Shown: piece after piece, positions 20,736 through 33,200 of the stretch | How positions within the stretch are numbered: position 1 is the stretch's first letter | Layout of the letters: each line of letters begins with the position of its first letter | Assembly (NCBI GenBank): GCA_902651635.1 | Contig: CACRSC010000102.1 | Coordinates: 83,805 to 147,804 of the forward strand | Direction: 5' to 3' | Length of the DNA: 64,000 bases | Origin: Mastigamoeba balamuthi | Taxonomy: Eukaryota; Evosea; Mastigamoebida; Mastigamoebidae | Position numbers and translations under genes: made by a program | The notes under the pieces: generated by a model | Databases searched by the model: none | What the model was told of the DNA's origin: nothing | The model's input: only the letters and a program-made list of their open reading frames with translations

Positions 20736-22179
20736 TCACTCCTGAAGCATCCACGACGAGCACAGGATCTGCTTTGTCGTGAGCCTCGTCCTCGGGTCCA
20801 ACGTCAGCATTCGGGAGATGAGCTCCTTTGCTGAAAAATAAACCAAGTCAGAATACGAATGGACCAAGGGAGCAAGAAGAGGGGCTGGCGCGCACCCTCG
20901 GGGCTGACAGACTGCCAGCACGCGTTGTGGAACGAGTAGGCGCCCGTCCTGATGTTCTCGCAGGTCTTCTCGGGCTCCGGGTCGTAGAAGGGCACCCAGC
21001 CGCTGAGCATGACGTAGAGGACGACGCCCAGCGACCACACGTCGCACTGCGTCGTGTAGGCCCTGCGCTCCACTATCTCGGGCGCCACGTAGCACGGGCT
21101 CCCGCACTGCGTCGCCATCGCGCTGAAGCACGCGTCCTCGGCGAGGCCGAAGTCGGCCAGCTTCACGTCGCCCTGCGAGGTCAGCAGGACGTTCTCGGGC
21201 TTGAGGTCGCGGTGGGCGACGCCGCGCGAGTGCAGGTAGTCGACGGCGCTGACGAGCTGCCGGAACACGCGGCGGGCGTCGTGCTCGCAGTAGAGCGTGC
21301 GGCGCGCGATGGCGGCGAAGAGGTCGCTGCCGTCGACGCGCTCGAGGACGAGCACAGCGCGGCTGCGCGTGCGGAACACCTCGTGCAGCTTCACGATGTT
21401 CGAGTGCTCCAGTTTGCGCCTGCAAAAGGGGGCGCAGACTCGCTGTTAATCCACGTAAATTGCATCAACTGACTTTGTAACCAGTGAGCCAATTGACTGG
21501 CCGACAAGGAGACTGAGGGGCTGTGGCGCACATTATGGTGATCTCTTTGCTGAGGGCCTTGAGGTCCGCGGAGGACTGGCGCGAGAGGTGGACGACCTTG
21601 GCTGCGTAGTGCTGCCCCGTCGCCTTCTCCACTGCGTCGTAGACGACGCTGTGCGCTCCCTGCCCAATCTTCTCTCCAATGTCGTACTTGCTCTCTGGTT
21701 TAACAATCTGCGACGATTTGGTTCTCCGCTTAGTGGACTTCATTTTTTGAACAAAACCAAAAAGTGAGGACATACAGGCCCTATCTTGACGCGGATCATG
21801 AGGAGGACGTTGCCGTCGAGCTCGACGCACATAGGGAACTCTGAAACGCCAGGCCCGCTGTTGGAGTGCGAGCACAGCGAAATCCGAGCGCCAGCCTGCG
21901 AGAAATAAAGGAGTCAATTGAGCTGCCATGCACGAGAGTAGAGCCACAGCCCACCACGGCACTCACCAGGACCTTGCGGGTGGCGGCGTCCTTCTGGATG
22001 ACCTCGAACGTGACTCCGTTGAAGTCGTCGGCCTCGCGGGTGAACTCGAGGGTGTCGTTCCACGACGCGGAGCCCGCGGGGACCCTGCGCGTCTCCTGCG
22101 GCTCCTCGTCGTCGGGCAGCACCCGCGCGACGACGCACGCCCGAGGGTCCTCGCACACGGCACTCAGGTTCCTCGCCAT
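20736..22179 (-). CDS. C2-domain CaMK-type Ser/Thr kinase 1
   Basis: Five exons (22179-21967, 21895-21776, 21707-21532, 21419-20896, 20830-20736) keep frame and give 375 residues. Residues 1-110 look like a C2-type beta sandwich (CVVARVLPD, ASWNDTLEFTREADDFNGV, FPMCVELDGNVLLMIRVKIG), suggesting calcium or membrane recruitment. The kinase starts near residue 115: glycine loop IGQGAHSVVYDA, ATP lysine in YAAKVV, HRDLKPENVLL, DFGLAEDACF, GSPCYVAPEIV, DVWSLGVVLYVMLSGWVPFY, ending with LTLDPRTRLTTKQIL. All catalytic residues are present. The GSPxYVAPE and LSGxxPF motifs are typical of the CAMK group. It has no extended C-terminal tail. Its paralogue lies head-to-tail immediately upstream with the same exon-3 length (176 bases) and intron phases, so this is a tandem duplication. 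Introns at 21420-21531 and 21896-21966 contain CAATTG. Confidence 0.9.
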
Positions 22180-22444
22180 GAGAACTGCCCGAGAAATTCG
22201 CTGTCAGTCTTTGCTTGCAACGATTCAATCAATTGAGTCGCTGGTCTCTGCCGCTCGCCCACCAACTTGCGCCAGGTGAATAAGCGGCTATACCAATGCC
22301 GCTAGGATGCCCCTCACAGTCCAGCAAACGCGCGGGTGTGGGAATCGGGGAGGATGGGGGAGATGAGAATTATGGACCCAAAATTCGCAGGAAGCGAAGA
22401 ATTGCAACAACGGCAGGAAAAAGCGCAGAAGCAGGCGGGGAAGT

Positions 22445-23574
22445 TCAGATGGCGCGGTACTGCCCCAGAGGGACACCCCCCGTGGGGTCAAACAGGTGTG
22501 GGTGACCGCATTCCCTGGGGGCTGCGGGGCGATTGCGGATTGCGAGGCAATCATCCAATCCCCGGAATTTCAGTCCAGCGCAGGCGCCGCGCAGGCACCG
22601 GGCGCTGCGCTGCCCCCGCCCGCGCGCGGGAGGGAGAGAGGAGTCGGGGGCAGAGGGTGCGCGCCAGCGCGGCGTGCACGGAACGGGGCAGCGCGCAAAA
22701 CGTGCAGTGCAGTGGACGCCGAGCACAAAACACAGCGCTTGCAGAGGGAGGAGTCAGCGCACCCGTGATGGTCAGCAGCTCCTCGGCGGGCTCCCTGCCG
22801 CCGGCGCTCTCCGGGGGCAGCGCGGGGGCAGCAGGGGCAACAGGGTCGGCGGGGCGCAGCTGCTCGGCGGGGCGCTGGTGGACCATGCGGGCCCAGCCCT
22901 CCCTCCACGACTTGAACGCGAAGACCATCTCTGCTGCTGCTGCTGCGCTGCCGGCTCTGGGGGGCGACTGGGGCGCTGCGCTGCTGCAGCACCTCTCTTG
23001 GCGGTTTGCTGTGGGGGTACGAAATGCGGGAGCGCTGACGACAGAGTGCACTGGGGGCGGCCCATCCGAGAACTTACACGAGCTCTCTCGTCTCTCTCTG
23101 AAATCGTAAAAAAATGCCACTAAAATTAGTGCGCTGGCTCGTATTCGATGCACCGCGCACTCTGTACACCACCGCTGGCTGCCTACTCCTCACTCTCACA
23201 CTCGCCTCTCACTGGGCTCTCTACTCGACACACTGCCACGCCTGCCCTGCGCCTGCCTGCTCCTCTAGTCCGCCTGCCGCTGCTGCTGCTGCTGCTACGT
23301 AGCAACCAAAAAAAAAGAAGAGGACCGGGGCGATGAGAAACTGCGCTGCGCCGTGGGCGATCAATTGACACGGGGGGCGTCTCCCTCTCCCTCTCTGGGG
23401 GGCGTCTACGCACGAGCCACGGAGAGAGCAGCGCCTGCCGCGTTGTCAGTCTCTTCCCGGGGTCCACCACCATCAGCTGCGCGATCAGGTCCTTGGCTGC
23501 TCGGGCGCAAGGGGGGAGGGAAAGTGCGCGCGCGCAAATCAATTGTTTTGTCCTCGAGCGGGAGAGAAGAAGAG

Positions 23575-23606
<32 letters not shown>

Positions 23607-25718
23607 CTGGCGCTGGGGGGGCTCCGGGGGGTACCGCTGGTGCTGACGGTCTGCCAGGCGTCGTTGCGGAACGAGTAGTCGCCGGCGCGGATCTTGGCGT
23701 TCATGGCCGTGCGCGAGGGGCTGTAGAAGGGCACCCAGCCGCTCAGCAGCACGTAGAGCAGCACGCCCAGCGACCACGCGTCGCACTCGAGGCTGTAGGG
23801 CCGCTGCTCCAGTATCTCGGGCGCCACGTAGCACGGGCTCCCGCACAGCATCGTCAGCTCCTCCTGCCGCGAGTCCACGGCGAACCCAAAGTCCCCAAGC
23901 TGCGCGTGTTTTGGGGTCGTTTTAGATATTTTCCGATATTTCCGGAATCGGGAGATATTTCTGGGGGCAGGAATCAATTGATTGGGGCACCTTGACGCGG
24001 AGGTCGGCGGGGTGGGTGATGAAGACGTTCTCGGGCTTGATGTCGCGGTGGGCGACGCCGCGCGAGTGGAGGTAGTCGAGGGCGCCGAGCAGCTGGCGGA
24101 AGACGTGGCGGGCGTCGGCCTCGGCAAAGCACTTGCGGCGCAGGATCTCGTGGAAGAGGTCGCCGCCGTCGGCCAGCTCCATCACGAGCACCACGCGCCT
24201 GCGCGTCTCGATGACCTCGTGCAGGCGCACGATGTTCTCGTGGTCCAGCTCCCTCCTGTATGCAGAGGGCGAGGTGGGTGAGTTGCGTCTCTGGAGCACA
24301 TTGCCCACACGCCCTAGTCAATTGCTCGACAGAATGAACTGTCTAGGTGCCTCCCTCTCTCCAATCCCCCCCCTCTCTCAATTGAACAGGTGGGCGAGGA
24401 TCCCCTTGGCTTGCAAAGCCAGGGGAACAAACCCATGCGCAGGTATGCTTGCAGCGCACAACCACAATTGAATTGAAGACAACACATCAATGATGAAAAC
24501 AAAGTGCCACAGGCAGCTGAACGACGGAGCCAACACAGTGGCGAGCGGGGGAGGGGGCCGTACATGAGGGAGATCTCGCGGCTGAGGGCGCGGAGGCCCT
24601 CGGCGTTCTGGCGGTCCTTGTGGACAATCTTGGCGGCCAGGCGGTGGCCCGTCGCCCGGTCAATTGACTCGTACACGACGCTGTGCGACCCCTGCCCCAG
24701 CTTCTTCCCGATATCGTACTTCTCCTCGGGCCTCACCACCTGTTTTCGACCGGAGATTTCAGATTCAGATTGAATCTAGTTGTCGTGGAGCCAATTGATT
24801 TGGGCGGAGCGCACGCGGCCGATCTCCACCCGGACCACCAGGTCGATCTTGGTCTTGTGCGCGCTCATGCTGATGCATCCCTCGAAGCCCTCGCGCAGCG
24901 ACACCCGCGCGCGCGCCTGCATTGGTTTTTTTTGGTTTCGTTGCAAGAGATATTTGAGAATCAAGAATCAGAATATTCGGGGAAATCCAGATATACTCGG
25001 AATATCCGGGAAATCCAGATATTCTCGGGAGCAGCTCAAGGTTTACCAGGACGTCCTCGGACGAGTCGCCGAGGGCGACGAGCATGAGGGTGGCGAGGGT
25101 GGTGTCGCCCGTCTCGCGGACGTGGACGAGCGTCTCGTTCCAGACGACGGCGCCCGAGACGGTGCAGAGCGGCATCCTGCGCGTCTGGTTCGACGCGTCG
25201 GGCCCGAACACCGCCCGGGCCATCACGCGCGTGCCAGAGGCCAGCCCCAGCCGCTCCAGCCCGCGGGCCTCGAGCACTGGGCAGAGCGCGCCAAAAAAGA
25301 TTCAGTTTCCGGGAAATACGTGTGGGCGGAAAATCTGCGGTACGAAATCTGTTTTGGCTAAAAAGGGAGAAAAATTTGAAAACTTGAATAAAAGGGGATT
25401 TCCTGGGGGAGGGAATTCTTGTGCCACTCGCGGGGCCTCGAGAGCTGGCGCAGGGAGGCAGAGCACGCCAAGGGAAGAGGTCTGGGAAACACGTTTGTTG
25501 GGCGGAGAAATCTGCGGGACAAAATCTGTTTTGGCTAAAAAGAGAGAAGAACTTTTGAAAATTCTGCAGAAAAGGGGGATTTTGGAGCCGCGGGGTGTGG
25601 GGACCACGGCAGAGGGAGGCGACAGCGGGGGCGGCGCACGGGTGAGGGAGACGAGGGCGTCGGAGCGCGCGCGGTCGTCGGCGCAGATGGAGGCGAGTGC
25701 GGAGGTGCGCTGGCCCAT
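22445..25718 (-). CDS. C2-domain CaMK-type Ser/Thr kinase 2
   Basis: Nine exons read in frame: 25718-25640, 25276-25047, 24916-24815, 24739-24564, 24255-23991, 23899-23635, 23496-23414, 22928-22763, 22521-22445; 480 residues. The C2-like region is residues about 20-137 (LLEARGLERLGLASGTRVMA, VVWNETLVHV, IDLVVRVEIG). Kinase landmarks are all intact: LGQGSHSVVYES, LAAKIVHKD, HRDIKPENVFI, LGDFGFAVDS, GSPCYVAPEIL, DAWSLGVLLYVLLSGWVPFY and VDPGKRLTTRQALLSPWL. Unlike paralogue 1 it has a 75-residue tail (FKSWREGWARMVHQRPAEQL, Pro/Ala-rich, ending PLGQYRAI). The basic-aromatic part of that tail could bind calmodulin or act as an autoinhibitory segment (inference). The start of the eighth exon (22928) is chosen by phase only. 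Introns are long and A+T-richer, with CAATTG at 23362, 23540, 23975, 24319, 24379, 24465 and 24792. Confidence 0.88.
25266..25640. repeat. Tandem duplication inside first intron of kinase 2
   Basis: Two diverged units of about 170-190 bases. Each runs from GGGCCTCGAG through GCAGAGC.CGCC, GGGAAA(T/C)ACGT, GGGCGGA.AAATCTGCGG, AAATCTGTTTTGGCTAAAAA and GAAAA to a G-rich end. The duplication spans the 3' splice-site region, so the first unit retains the exon border and the second is purely intronic. Confidence 0.75.
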
Positions 25719-26213
25719 TCGGCGGCTTTTCTCTTGTTTTTGTGTGCTTTGAGTATAAGGGAGCTCGATTATAAAATGACGGAGGTTCTGTGAGAATCAG
25801 AGATGCCTGCGCCTGAGTCACCAACTGCACCTCTGTGAATCAAGGAGGGAAAAAACGGCCATTTCAACTGCGTTGGGCCTCCCCGCCACATCTCCGCCAA
25901 GATCGCGCCCTCCGAGACCTCCCGCTTCGATCGCCACTGCCAAGGAGCTCGCGCCAACTCTCAGGCACCCCGGCCTCCGGCGCACGCGGGTTACAGGAGT
26001 TCCGGAAAACAGGATATTATCCAGATTCCGTCACGGGGATTCACAGATCACGTTCGTATCGCGAACGACGCACGCGCCACCTCAGGCGCCCGCCGGACTA
26101 CCAGAAAAATGATCGCGGAGATTTCTAGAATCACAGGGAAATTCCCGATAGCCCATATCTCCGCCACGTGGGACGCAAATATCTCGTCTCTGTAATTTTT
26201 GAAATCTCTCCTG
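25719..26213. promoter_or_regulatory. Divergent promoter region (kinase 2 / membrane protein)
   Basis: No gene recognised. The interval separates two divergent starts. From about 25,995 to 26,210 it is rich in A+T words such as GGATATTATCC, GGAGATTTCTAGAATC, GAAATTCCCGATA and GCAAATATCTCG. The same word style (GATATTTCCCG, GGAATC) is found upstream of the pseudokinase, RhoGEF, glycosyltransferase and 63.77-kb genes. A regulatory role is inference. Confidence 0.35.
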
Positions 26214-27038
26214 ATGCCCTCGCTGCGCCTCTGCCTTGCCGCCCTGTGCGCTGCGTCGCTGCTGGCCCGCGCGGCCATCGTCCCCGTGGTCCTCCCCGTC
26301 GACGCCGACGTCTCGCGCGCCTCCTGCGCCCTCCGCACGCTGCGCCTGCGCGATTTACAGGCGGAACCGACGCCCACGCGGCCCCTCCGCGCTCAGCTCC
26401 GCTCGGACCTCCGCGCCCACTGGGCCGCCGGTCCCGCGGGCTCGGGCGACGCCCTCTCGCTCGTCTTCAGCTCGGCGCCCTCGTGCGAGCACCCGCAGCC
26501 CCTGCGCTGCTCCCCGGCGCCCCCCGTCGCCACGTCAGCGGGCGGCGTCGTCGCCTGGGCCGGCACCTGCGACGTCCCCGCCCCGGGCGTCGTCTACGTC
26601 GCCATCCGCTCCGAGTCGGCCCTCGCCCACGTCTCCGGCTCGGTCCGCGCCCTGCCGGCCCCCTCAGAACCGTCGGAACCGTCGGGAAGCGCCGGCATAA
26701 GCGTCGGAGTCGAGGACCACGACGGGGGGCGGCTGTCGACGTTCCGCGAGGGCGCGACGGGCAGCGAGCGGCCCGAGGCGTTCGAGGTGGACCCGGAGGC
26801 GGTCGAGCGGGCGCTGAGGCTCGTGGGGCTGGCCGTGGCGGCCGTCTGCGCGCTGGCGGTGGCCGCGGGGCTCTGCGGCTGCGTCGTCTGCTGCCTGGGC
26901 TGCCTCAAGACCGCCGAGCTCGCGTGGGCCGACCGCCGCAGGTGCTGCCTGCTCTTCTCGGCCGTCGCCGTCGCGGCGCTCGCGGTCGCGGCCTCGCTGT
27001 CGAGCGGGTTCCAGTTCCACGCGAGCGTGCACTTCTGA
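26214..27038 (+). CDS. Hypothetical two-helix membrane protein with signal peptide
   Basis: Single exon of 274 residues starting at ATG 26214 (MPSLRLCLAALCAASLLARA, a signal peptide). The N-terminal half is a Cys-containing extracytoplasmic part (CALRTLRLRDLQAEPTPTRP, SLVFSSAPSCEHPQPLRC, WAGTCDVPAPGVVYVAIRSE). An acidic linker then leads to two hydrophobic segments: residues about 203-228 (VGLAVAAVCALAVAAGLCGC, continuing VVCCLGC) and about 242-260 (LLFSAVAVAALAVAASL), with a Cys-rich hinge. The topology would place both ends outside. No family is recognised, and codon use matches neighbouring host genes. The 3' flank at 27,047 has a tRNA B-box-like sequence that does not fold into a tRNA. 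Confidence 0.7.
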   Translation: MPSLRLCLAALCAASLLARAAIVPVVLPVDADVSRASCALRTLRLRDLQAEPTPTRPLRAQLRSDLRAHWAAGPAGSGDALSLVFSSAPSCEHPQPLRCSPAPPVATSAGGVVAWAGTCDVPAPGVVYVAIRSESALAHVSGSVRALPAPSEPSEPSGSAGISVGVEDHDGGRLSTFREGATGSERPEAFEVDPEAVERALRLVGLAVAAVCALAVAAGLCGCVVCCLGCLKTAELAWADRRRCCLLFSAVAVAALAVAASLSSGFQFHASVHF

Positions 27039-27266
27039 GCCGGCGGCCCGAGTTCGATTCCCGCTCTGGGCCATCTTTTTTCCTCTCGGCCGCCGTTCCC
27101 CTTTGCTGAGACCAGCGCCCAAAAATAGACCACCCGCGCAAGATTCAGAAAACACCAGCGCCTGCGCGCACGCAGCAGCAGCCCGGGCACCCAGCGCGCG
27201 GTTCCCGCAGAGGGCAGCCAGCCCCAGCAGACGCACCGCCTGCGCGCGCGCGCGGACCAGCGGACA

Positions 27267-30200
27267 ATGAGGAAACAGCAGGAGGGCGAGAGCGAAAGTG
27301 CGGCAGCGATGCAGGCGAGCCTGCTCGAGGGCCACGGCGCCGCCGCGAGGCTCGCCAACGCGGTCCTGTTCACCGCGTTCCAGGCGGGCACGCGGCGCGT
27401 CGCGGCCCCCGTGGAGCTCGCTGTGCTCGCGCTGGAGCTGCTGCAGTTCCTGAGCTTCAGCGCAGACTCGGACGCCTTCGCCTCGGTGCCCTCGCGCGGC
27501 TCGCTCGTGCCCCTGCAGGTCCTGGCGCGCCTGCGGGACGTGGGCACCTCGGCAGGGGGCATCTCGGCAACGAGCCACGAGGCCATTCTCGGGGTCTCCT
27601 CGGGCATCGGTAGCGCAGAGCCGAACAAGAGAGGGAACACGGAGCACTCACGGCGGCCTTTCGCGCAGTGCTGCTGGGGTTTGTCGTGTGGATCTTGCAG
27701 ACGCTCGCCGTGCTCAGAGGGGACACGGGCATGGGCATCGGCCACAGGGCCATGAGAGCCATGTCGTTCTACAGTCGAGTTGCTGCTGTGCCGCTGGTAT
27801 TCTCCCCTCCACTCCCCGCATGTCCCCAGTAGCACTGAGGACTCATCCCCCGCCCCGCAGTACTACTGCATTCTGCAGACGGACAGCGAGGGGTCTCCTG
27901 CGCTGAGCGTCTTCATGGCAGCCATTTTCGCCATCCTGATGTTCTACAACGGCGTCACAGGAGCTTTGTACTTAGTTGTTTCACTATTCCGTAGAACACT
28001 GTCAGGCGAGGCGTCTCACACACCCACAGGATTGAGGCGGGAATAAGACCGAGCCGGGGGCTTCTGGGGACCATCCACCCGCTGCACACGCTGAGTTGGT
28101 TCTTGCCCAAAGCAATTCTGGCTCTGCTGGAGCACTTCCTCAAGGGAGCGGACACGCTGGGCTGCCGCGTGGCCTACTACTCCATAACCCTGCTGTTCGG
28201 CCTCTTCTGCACGTTCTCCGTGACGATCTACCTTGTGACCCCGCTCTCCTCGACTGTCGACTGGTCGCTGACGCCCAGCACAGCCTCTGTGGATCCGATA
28301 CCTCAACTGCTCCTTTGTCGGCATTCTCGGTGCCTCCGTGTGGTGGTCTTTGTGCTGCCTTATCGCGCAGCTCCCCGGAGACAACGAGCCGCCCTCGTGG
28401 CAGAACACGATGCTGATCACGGGGTATGTGGGGACCGTGCCGGTTGCCGCCGTCGCTGCCTACGTTGCGTACCTGCGATCGCGCAAGGCGGGGTGGAATG
28501 TTCCCGGCGCCCCGAAAACAACCGACGCCAACGCCCGGTACATCACGGAGATCCCGTATGACGTGGCCTCTCGCTGGGTGTACGACCAGTTCGTACCGTA
28601 CGTCGGCGGCAGGGTCCGAGTGCCGGAGTCGATGCTGGCGGGGTTGGAGGCCCTTCTCGACGAGAGCGTGCGCGCGTTCCCCGACTCGCTGCGCTCCAAA
28701 GTCGTCCTGGCCATGTTTCTCGCGGACATCCGAAGGTACGCCACACCAGCGCCACTGCGATACGTCGTGCGAATGACCTGAGTGGCTCTTGCGCGCTGCA
28801 GAGACAACAGGAGGGCGATGGCAGTGGTCCAGGGAGGCCTGACGCACCCGGGGTTCGGGTGGAGAAAGTACTCGCTGTACTGCATCGGGATGTCGCTGCC
28901 GCGCACCAACGGGCTCAACTCGTCAGACGAGGTCGACCTGGCGGCGGCAGAAATGCACGCCGCGACGGCGAAGAAGCGGCTCGTGGACCTCTGGAGCAGA
29001 CTCGGCTCCCGGAAAAAAGCTCCAGAGGTCAGTTCACTCTTCGAGGACATTGGCTCCATAAGGTATTGTCGTTGTCGTCACAGCACTCGGTTTGAATTTC
29101 ATTTATCTGGAGAGGGCAAATGATGTTGGTCGTTTGACTTGGTATTTTTAATTCTCGCTCAGTGTAGTCTCTTATTGCAACCTGTTCACTTGCCACTCAG
29201 TTCGCACGAGGAGAGCGCTGAGAGGCTGTTCCAGAGGCTGCTGTCGCGGCACCCGTCGCACGTGCCTCTGCTGCGCAAGTACGCAGCGTTCCTCGAAGAG
29301 GTGTGCGACGACCCCGAGAGGTCCGAGGCGATGCGCTTCCTCGCCAACGCCGCCGACGCCGCGCGCGCCGAGCTCGCCCGCGCCGGCCACTCGTCCTACG
29401 GCGTCAGCGCCGTCTTCCCGACGTTCTCCAAGGCCATGGTCCTGCTGCAGCGCCCCGTCAAGCAGCAGGAGGACAGCGGCAAGTACGGCGGCGGCCTCGT
29501 GACTTCGATGTCCTTCAACGACATCGGGTACCCGCCCGCCCCCAGCGCTGCCAGGGCTCACGCGCGCCCCGCAGGACCAGGTCGCTGGACGAGGCCAAGA
29601 AGCTGATGCACGGCGGGTCGTCGTTCGGCTCGTTCGCGTCGCGCGAGGGCGTCGCCGACAGGGCAGCGCACAGCAAAGCGGCCCGCGTCATGCGGCAGAA
29701 GAAGATCGAGTTCCGCGCGCGCCTGGCGTCGCTGCGCTCGCGGAGCGTCGCGCGGTCGCTCTGGTCGCTGGCCGTCGTCTTTGCCGTCGTCGTCGCCAGC
29801 GAGGTCGCGGTCTTCGCGCTCGTCATGGGCTCGTCGGGCAGCGCGCGCGCCGCCTCGCACTGCGTCGGGCACATGAACGACGCCAGCGCCAGCGGCGCCA
29901 AGTCCGCCATCGAGGCCTCGCGCGCCGTGCACGCGGCCGCGCGCAACGAGACGGCGGCGTCGGCGTCGGCGCTGCGGGCGCTGCGCGAGCTGCGCGAGGC
30001 GTACGCGGACGAGCTCTTCTCGTCGTTCGACGACACGACGCCCGACGTGGCCTCCCAGTGGTCCGCCAGCGTCATCGCCGTCACGCGCTTCCACGCAGCG
30101 GGCGGCAGCGTGCAGCGGGCGCCGGCGACGCTGGCCACGCGGTGGAACGCAGCCGCGGAGCTGCTGTCGGCGCTGCGGGGCCTCGACGGCGCGTTCAACG

Positions 30201-33200
30201 GAACGGCGGCGTCGTCGGGCGGCTGGCGGGCGCAGACGAGCTGGCGATACGTGCTGGAGAACAGCGCCCAGGTGGCCAAGGTGCTCGACGACATGGCCAC
30301 CGCGCAGGCCGACTCGGGCAGGAGCTCCGTCGAGCGGGTCCGAACGCTGATTGTCATCAGTGCGCCCTTCGCTCGCCCCCCCGCGCGCCCCACACCCGCA
30401 TCGCCTCACTCTCCCCTCCGCTCGCCACCAGTCATTCCAGCGGGGACGCTGCTGTGCCTGGTGGTCACAGCTGCCATATTGGTGCCAAGCAACCTCGCCA
30501 TCCGGCGGGAGCAGTCGCTCCTCTGCAGCATCTTCGGCGAGATTCCCAAGTGCGGGGTGGTGGAAATTGGCTTAATTTTTACAAGTCCACCGACCACAGG
30601 ACCGTCTGTCTCAACACTGCCGAGGCCATCAGCACCACCGAGGCGCTCGACGGTGAGCGGAGGGACGCCTACGAGCTGGTCGACAAGCGGGTGCGCACTG
30701 GCAACGCACAGAGGCCGCACAGGAGCTGAGCACAGTTCCCTCCACTGCAGATACCGCAGCTCGTGAAGCTCCGAGCCATGTACGCCGCCATACTGGGGAT
30801 CCCCGTCATCATAGGCAGCTGCGTGCTCGTCTACGTGGTGCTGATGGCCCCGGTGATCAGCTCCTCAGGTGCTCTACTGCCGTGCTCTCGCAGTATCTGT
30901 GCATAACTTTTTGCAAAAACAAAGTGGGCACCGCAGTGGCCGTCGGAAAGGTCAGGTCGCTTTGCAGCTGCGTGCAGCTCATCACGAGCACCTACGCGGA
31001 AAACACTACCGATTGGAGGGGCTCGCAGGAGTCCGCTGGCACTCTCAACCTCGTCCTCGACTACCTCGACAACGCCACGCAGTCTCTGCAATACAAATAC
31101 GGGTGCGGGTTTTTTCTTTTGGCATTAATTCAATTGAATTGAGTTGTCTCCGGATACGCCAGCGGGCTCGAGCACATGACGGAGCTCTGGTACGACAGGC
31201 AGTGCGAGGCCAACAGCTCGGTGGTCTGCAGGGGCCTCGTGTCGCTGCTGGCCATGTTCGCCGANTCAGTGCGCTCATCGCTCGCCCCCCCCGCGCCCCA
31301 CACCCGCACCGCCTCACTCTCCCCTCCGCTCGCCACCAGTCATCCCGGCGGGGACGTTGTGCCTGGTGGTCACAGCTGCCATACTGGTGCCAAGCAACCT
31401 CGCCATTCGGCGGGAGCAGTCGCTCCTATGCAGCATCTTCGGAGAGATCCCCAAGTGCGGGGCGACCAACATGCCTGTCATTTATTCTCTAAGTCCACCG
31501 GCCGCAGGACCGTCTGCCTCAACACCGCCGAGGCCATCAGCACCACCGAGGCGCTCGACGGCGAGAGGAGGGACGCCTACGAGCTGGTAGACAAGCGGGT
31601 GCGCACTGGCAACACGCCCGCACGCCATAGGTGTCGCAGAGACCACACAGGAGCTGAGCACAGTCCCCTCCTCCATCGCAGATACCGCAGCTCGTGAAGC
31701 TCCGAGCCATGTACGCCGCCATACTCGGGATCCCCATCATCATAGGCACCTGCGTGCTTGTCTACGTGGTGCTGATGGCCCCGGCCATCAGCTCCTCAGG
31801 TGCGCTGCTGCCGCGCTCTTCCCCGTGGGTCGTAGTTACTGCGCTGAACTTCGCAAAAAACAAAGTGGGCACCGCAGTGGCCGTCGGGAAGGTCAGGTCG
31901 CTGTGCAGCTGCGTGCAGCTCATCACGAGCACCTACGCGGACAACACCACCGATTGGAGGGGCTCGCAGGAGTCCGCGGTCACTCTCGGCCTCATTCTCG
32001 GCTTCCTCGACAACGCCACGCAGTCTCTCCAATACAAATACGGGTGCGGAGTTTGTAATCCCTTTCTACTATAGTTCAATTGAATTGCGTTGTCCGCTGA
32101 CATCGCGACCCCCCTCCGGACACGCCAGCGGACTCGAGCACATGACGGAGCTCTGGTACGACAGGCAGTGCGGGGCCAACAGCTCGGTGGTCTGCAGGGG
32201 CCTCGTGTCGCTGCTGGCCATGTTCGCCGAGTCGGCGACGGCGCTGGCGCAGTCGGTCGGCAGCGGCGCGGGCGCCAACAGCACGCTGCCCGCCGGCATC
32301 GCGCAGATGTTCGCCGTGCTCGACCCCTGGCTGCGCGAGGCCGTCGGCTTCTTCCTGGACTACAGCATGGGCACGGCCGCGGGGCAGGAGCTCTTCATCT
32401 CGGGCGTCTTCGCGGGCGCCGGGGCGCTGACCGCTGTGCTGGCGCTGCTCATCGTGCCGACGCTGCAGTCGCTCGCGGGCAGCTACAGGCTCGCCAACAC
32501 GCTGCTCGTGATGCCCAAGATGGCCGACGTGCTGGGCTGCGAGGCCGCCATGGACTACATCAACCGCTGCTCGGGCGCGAGCCTCTCGGCGCGCAAGGCG
32601 ACGGCCGAGGAGCAGCAGAAGCGCATGAAGATCGTCCTGACGGCCTGCAGGGACGCCGTCGTCGTCGCCTCCGAGGCCGGACAGGTCGAGATGATGAACC
32701 CCGCGGCCGAGAAGATGTTCGGGATGACCGTCGAGGACGTGCTGGGCCGCAACGTGTCGACGATGCTGCCGCAGAACTTCCTGCTCTCGGCCGCGGGCCT
32801 CGACGACAGCGCCAAGGACGCCAAGGAGTCCGACGCGCGGCAGAAGCAGGACAACGAGATAGAGGTCCGCAGGAGGGACGGCACGGTGCTCCCGGCGCTG
32901 CTCTCGGTCGCCCGCGTCGAGACGGCGAGCGGGGGGACCACGCAGGCGTTCTTCATTAAGGACATCCGGGAGCTCAAGGCCCACGCGCGGGCCCTCGAGC
33001 GCGAGAGGCAGAGGGCCAACTCGCTGCTGCTCAACATCCTGCCGGCGGGCGTCGCCGAGCTCCTGAACAACACGTCGACAGAGGTCATCGCGCGCAAGTA
33101 CGAGAGCGTCACGTGCCTCTTTGCCAACGTCGCCAAGTGCGTTGTTTCGACTTAGTTTTTTTTCGCAGAAAATGGCCTGTGTTCATTTTGACGTTTTTTA

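Noticed and set aside
27045-27070. tRNA-like B-box (GAGTTCGATTCCCGCTCTGG) followed by CCA and T6
   Set aside because: The T-arm stem does not pair and no D-arm, anticodon arm or matching 5' acceptor strand exists upstream; it is probably chance at the end of a coding exon.
30358-32225. True tandem exon duplication in the cyclase
   Set aside because: The single N sits exactly at the boundary and copy two continues where copy one stops, which fits an unmerged overlap better.
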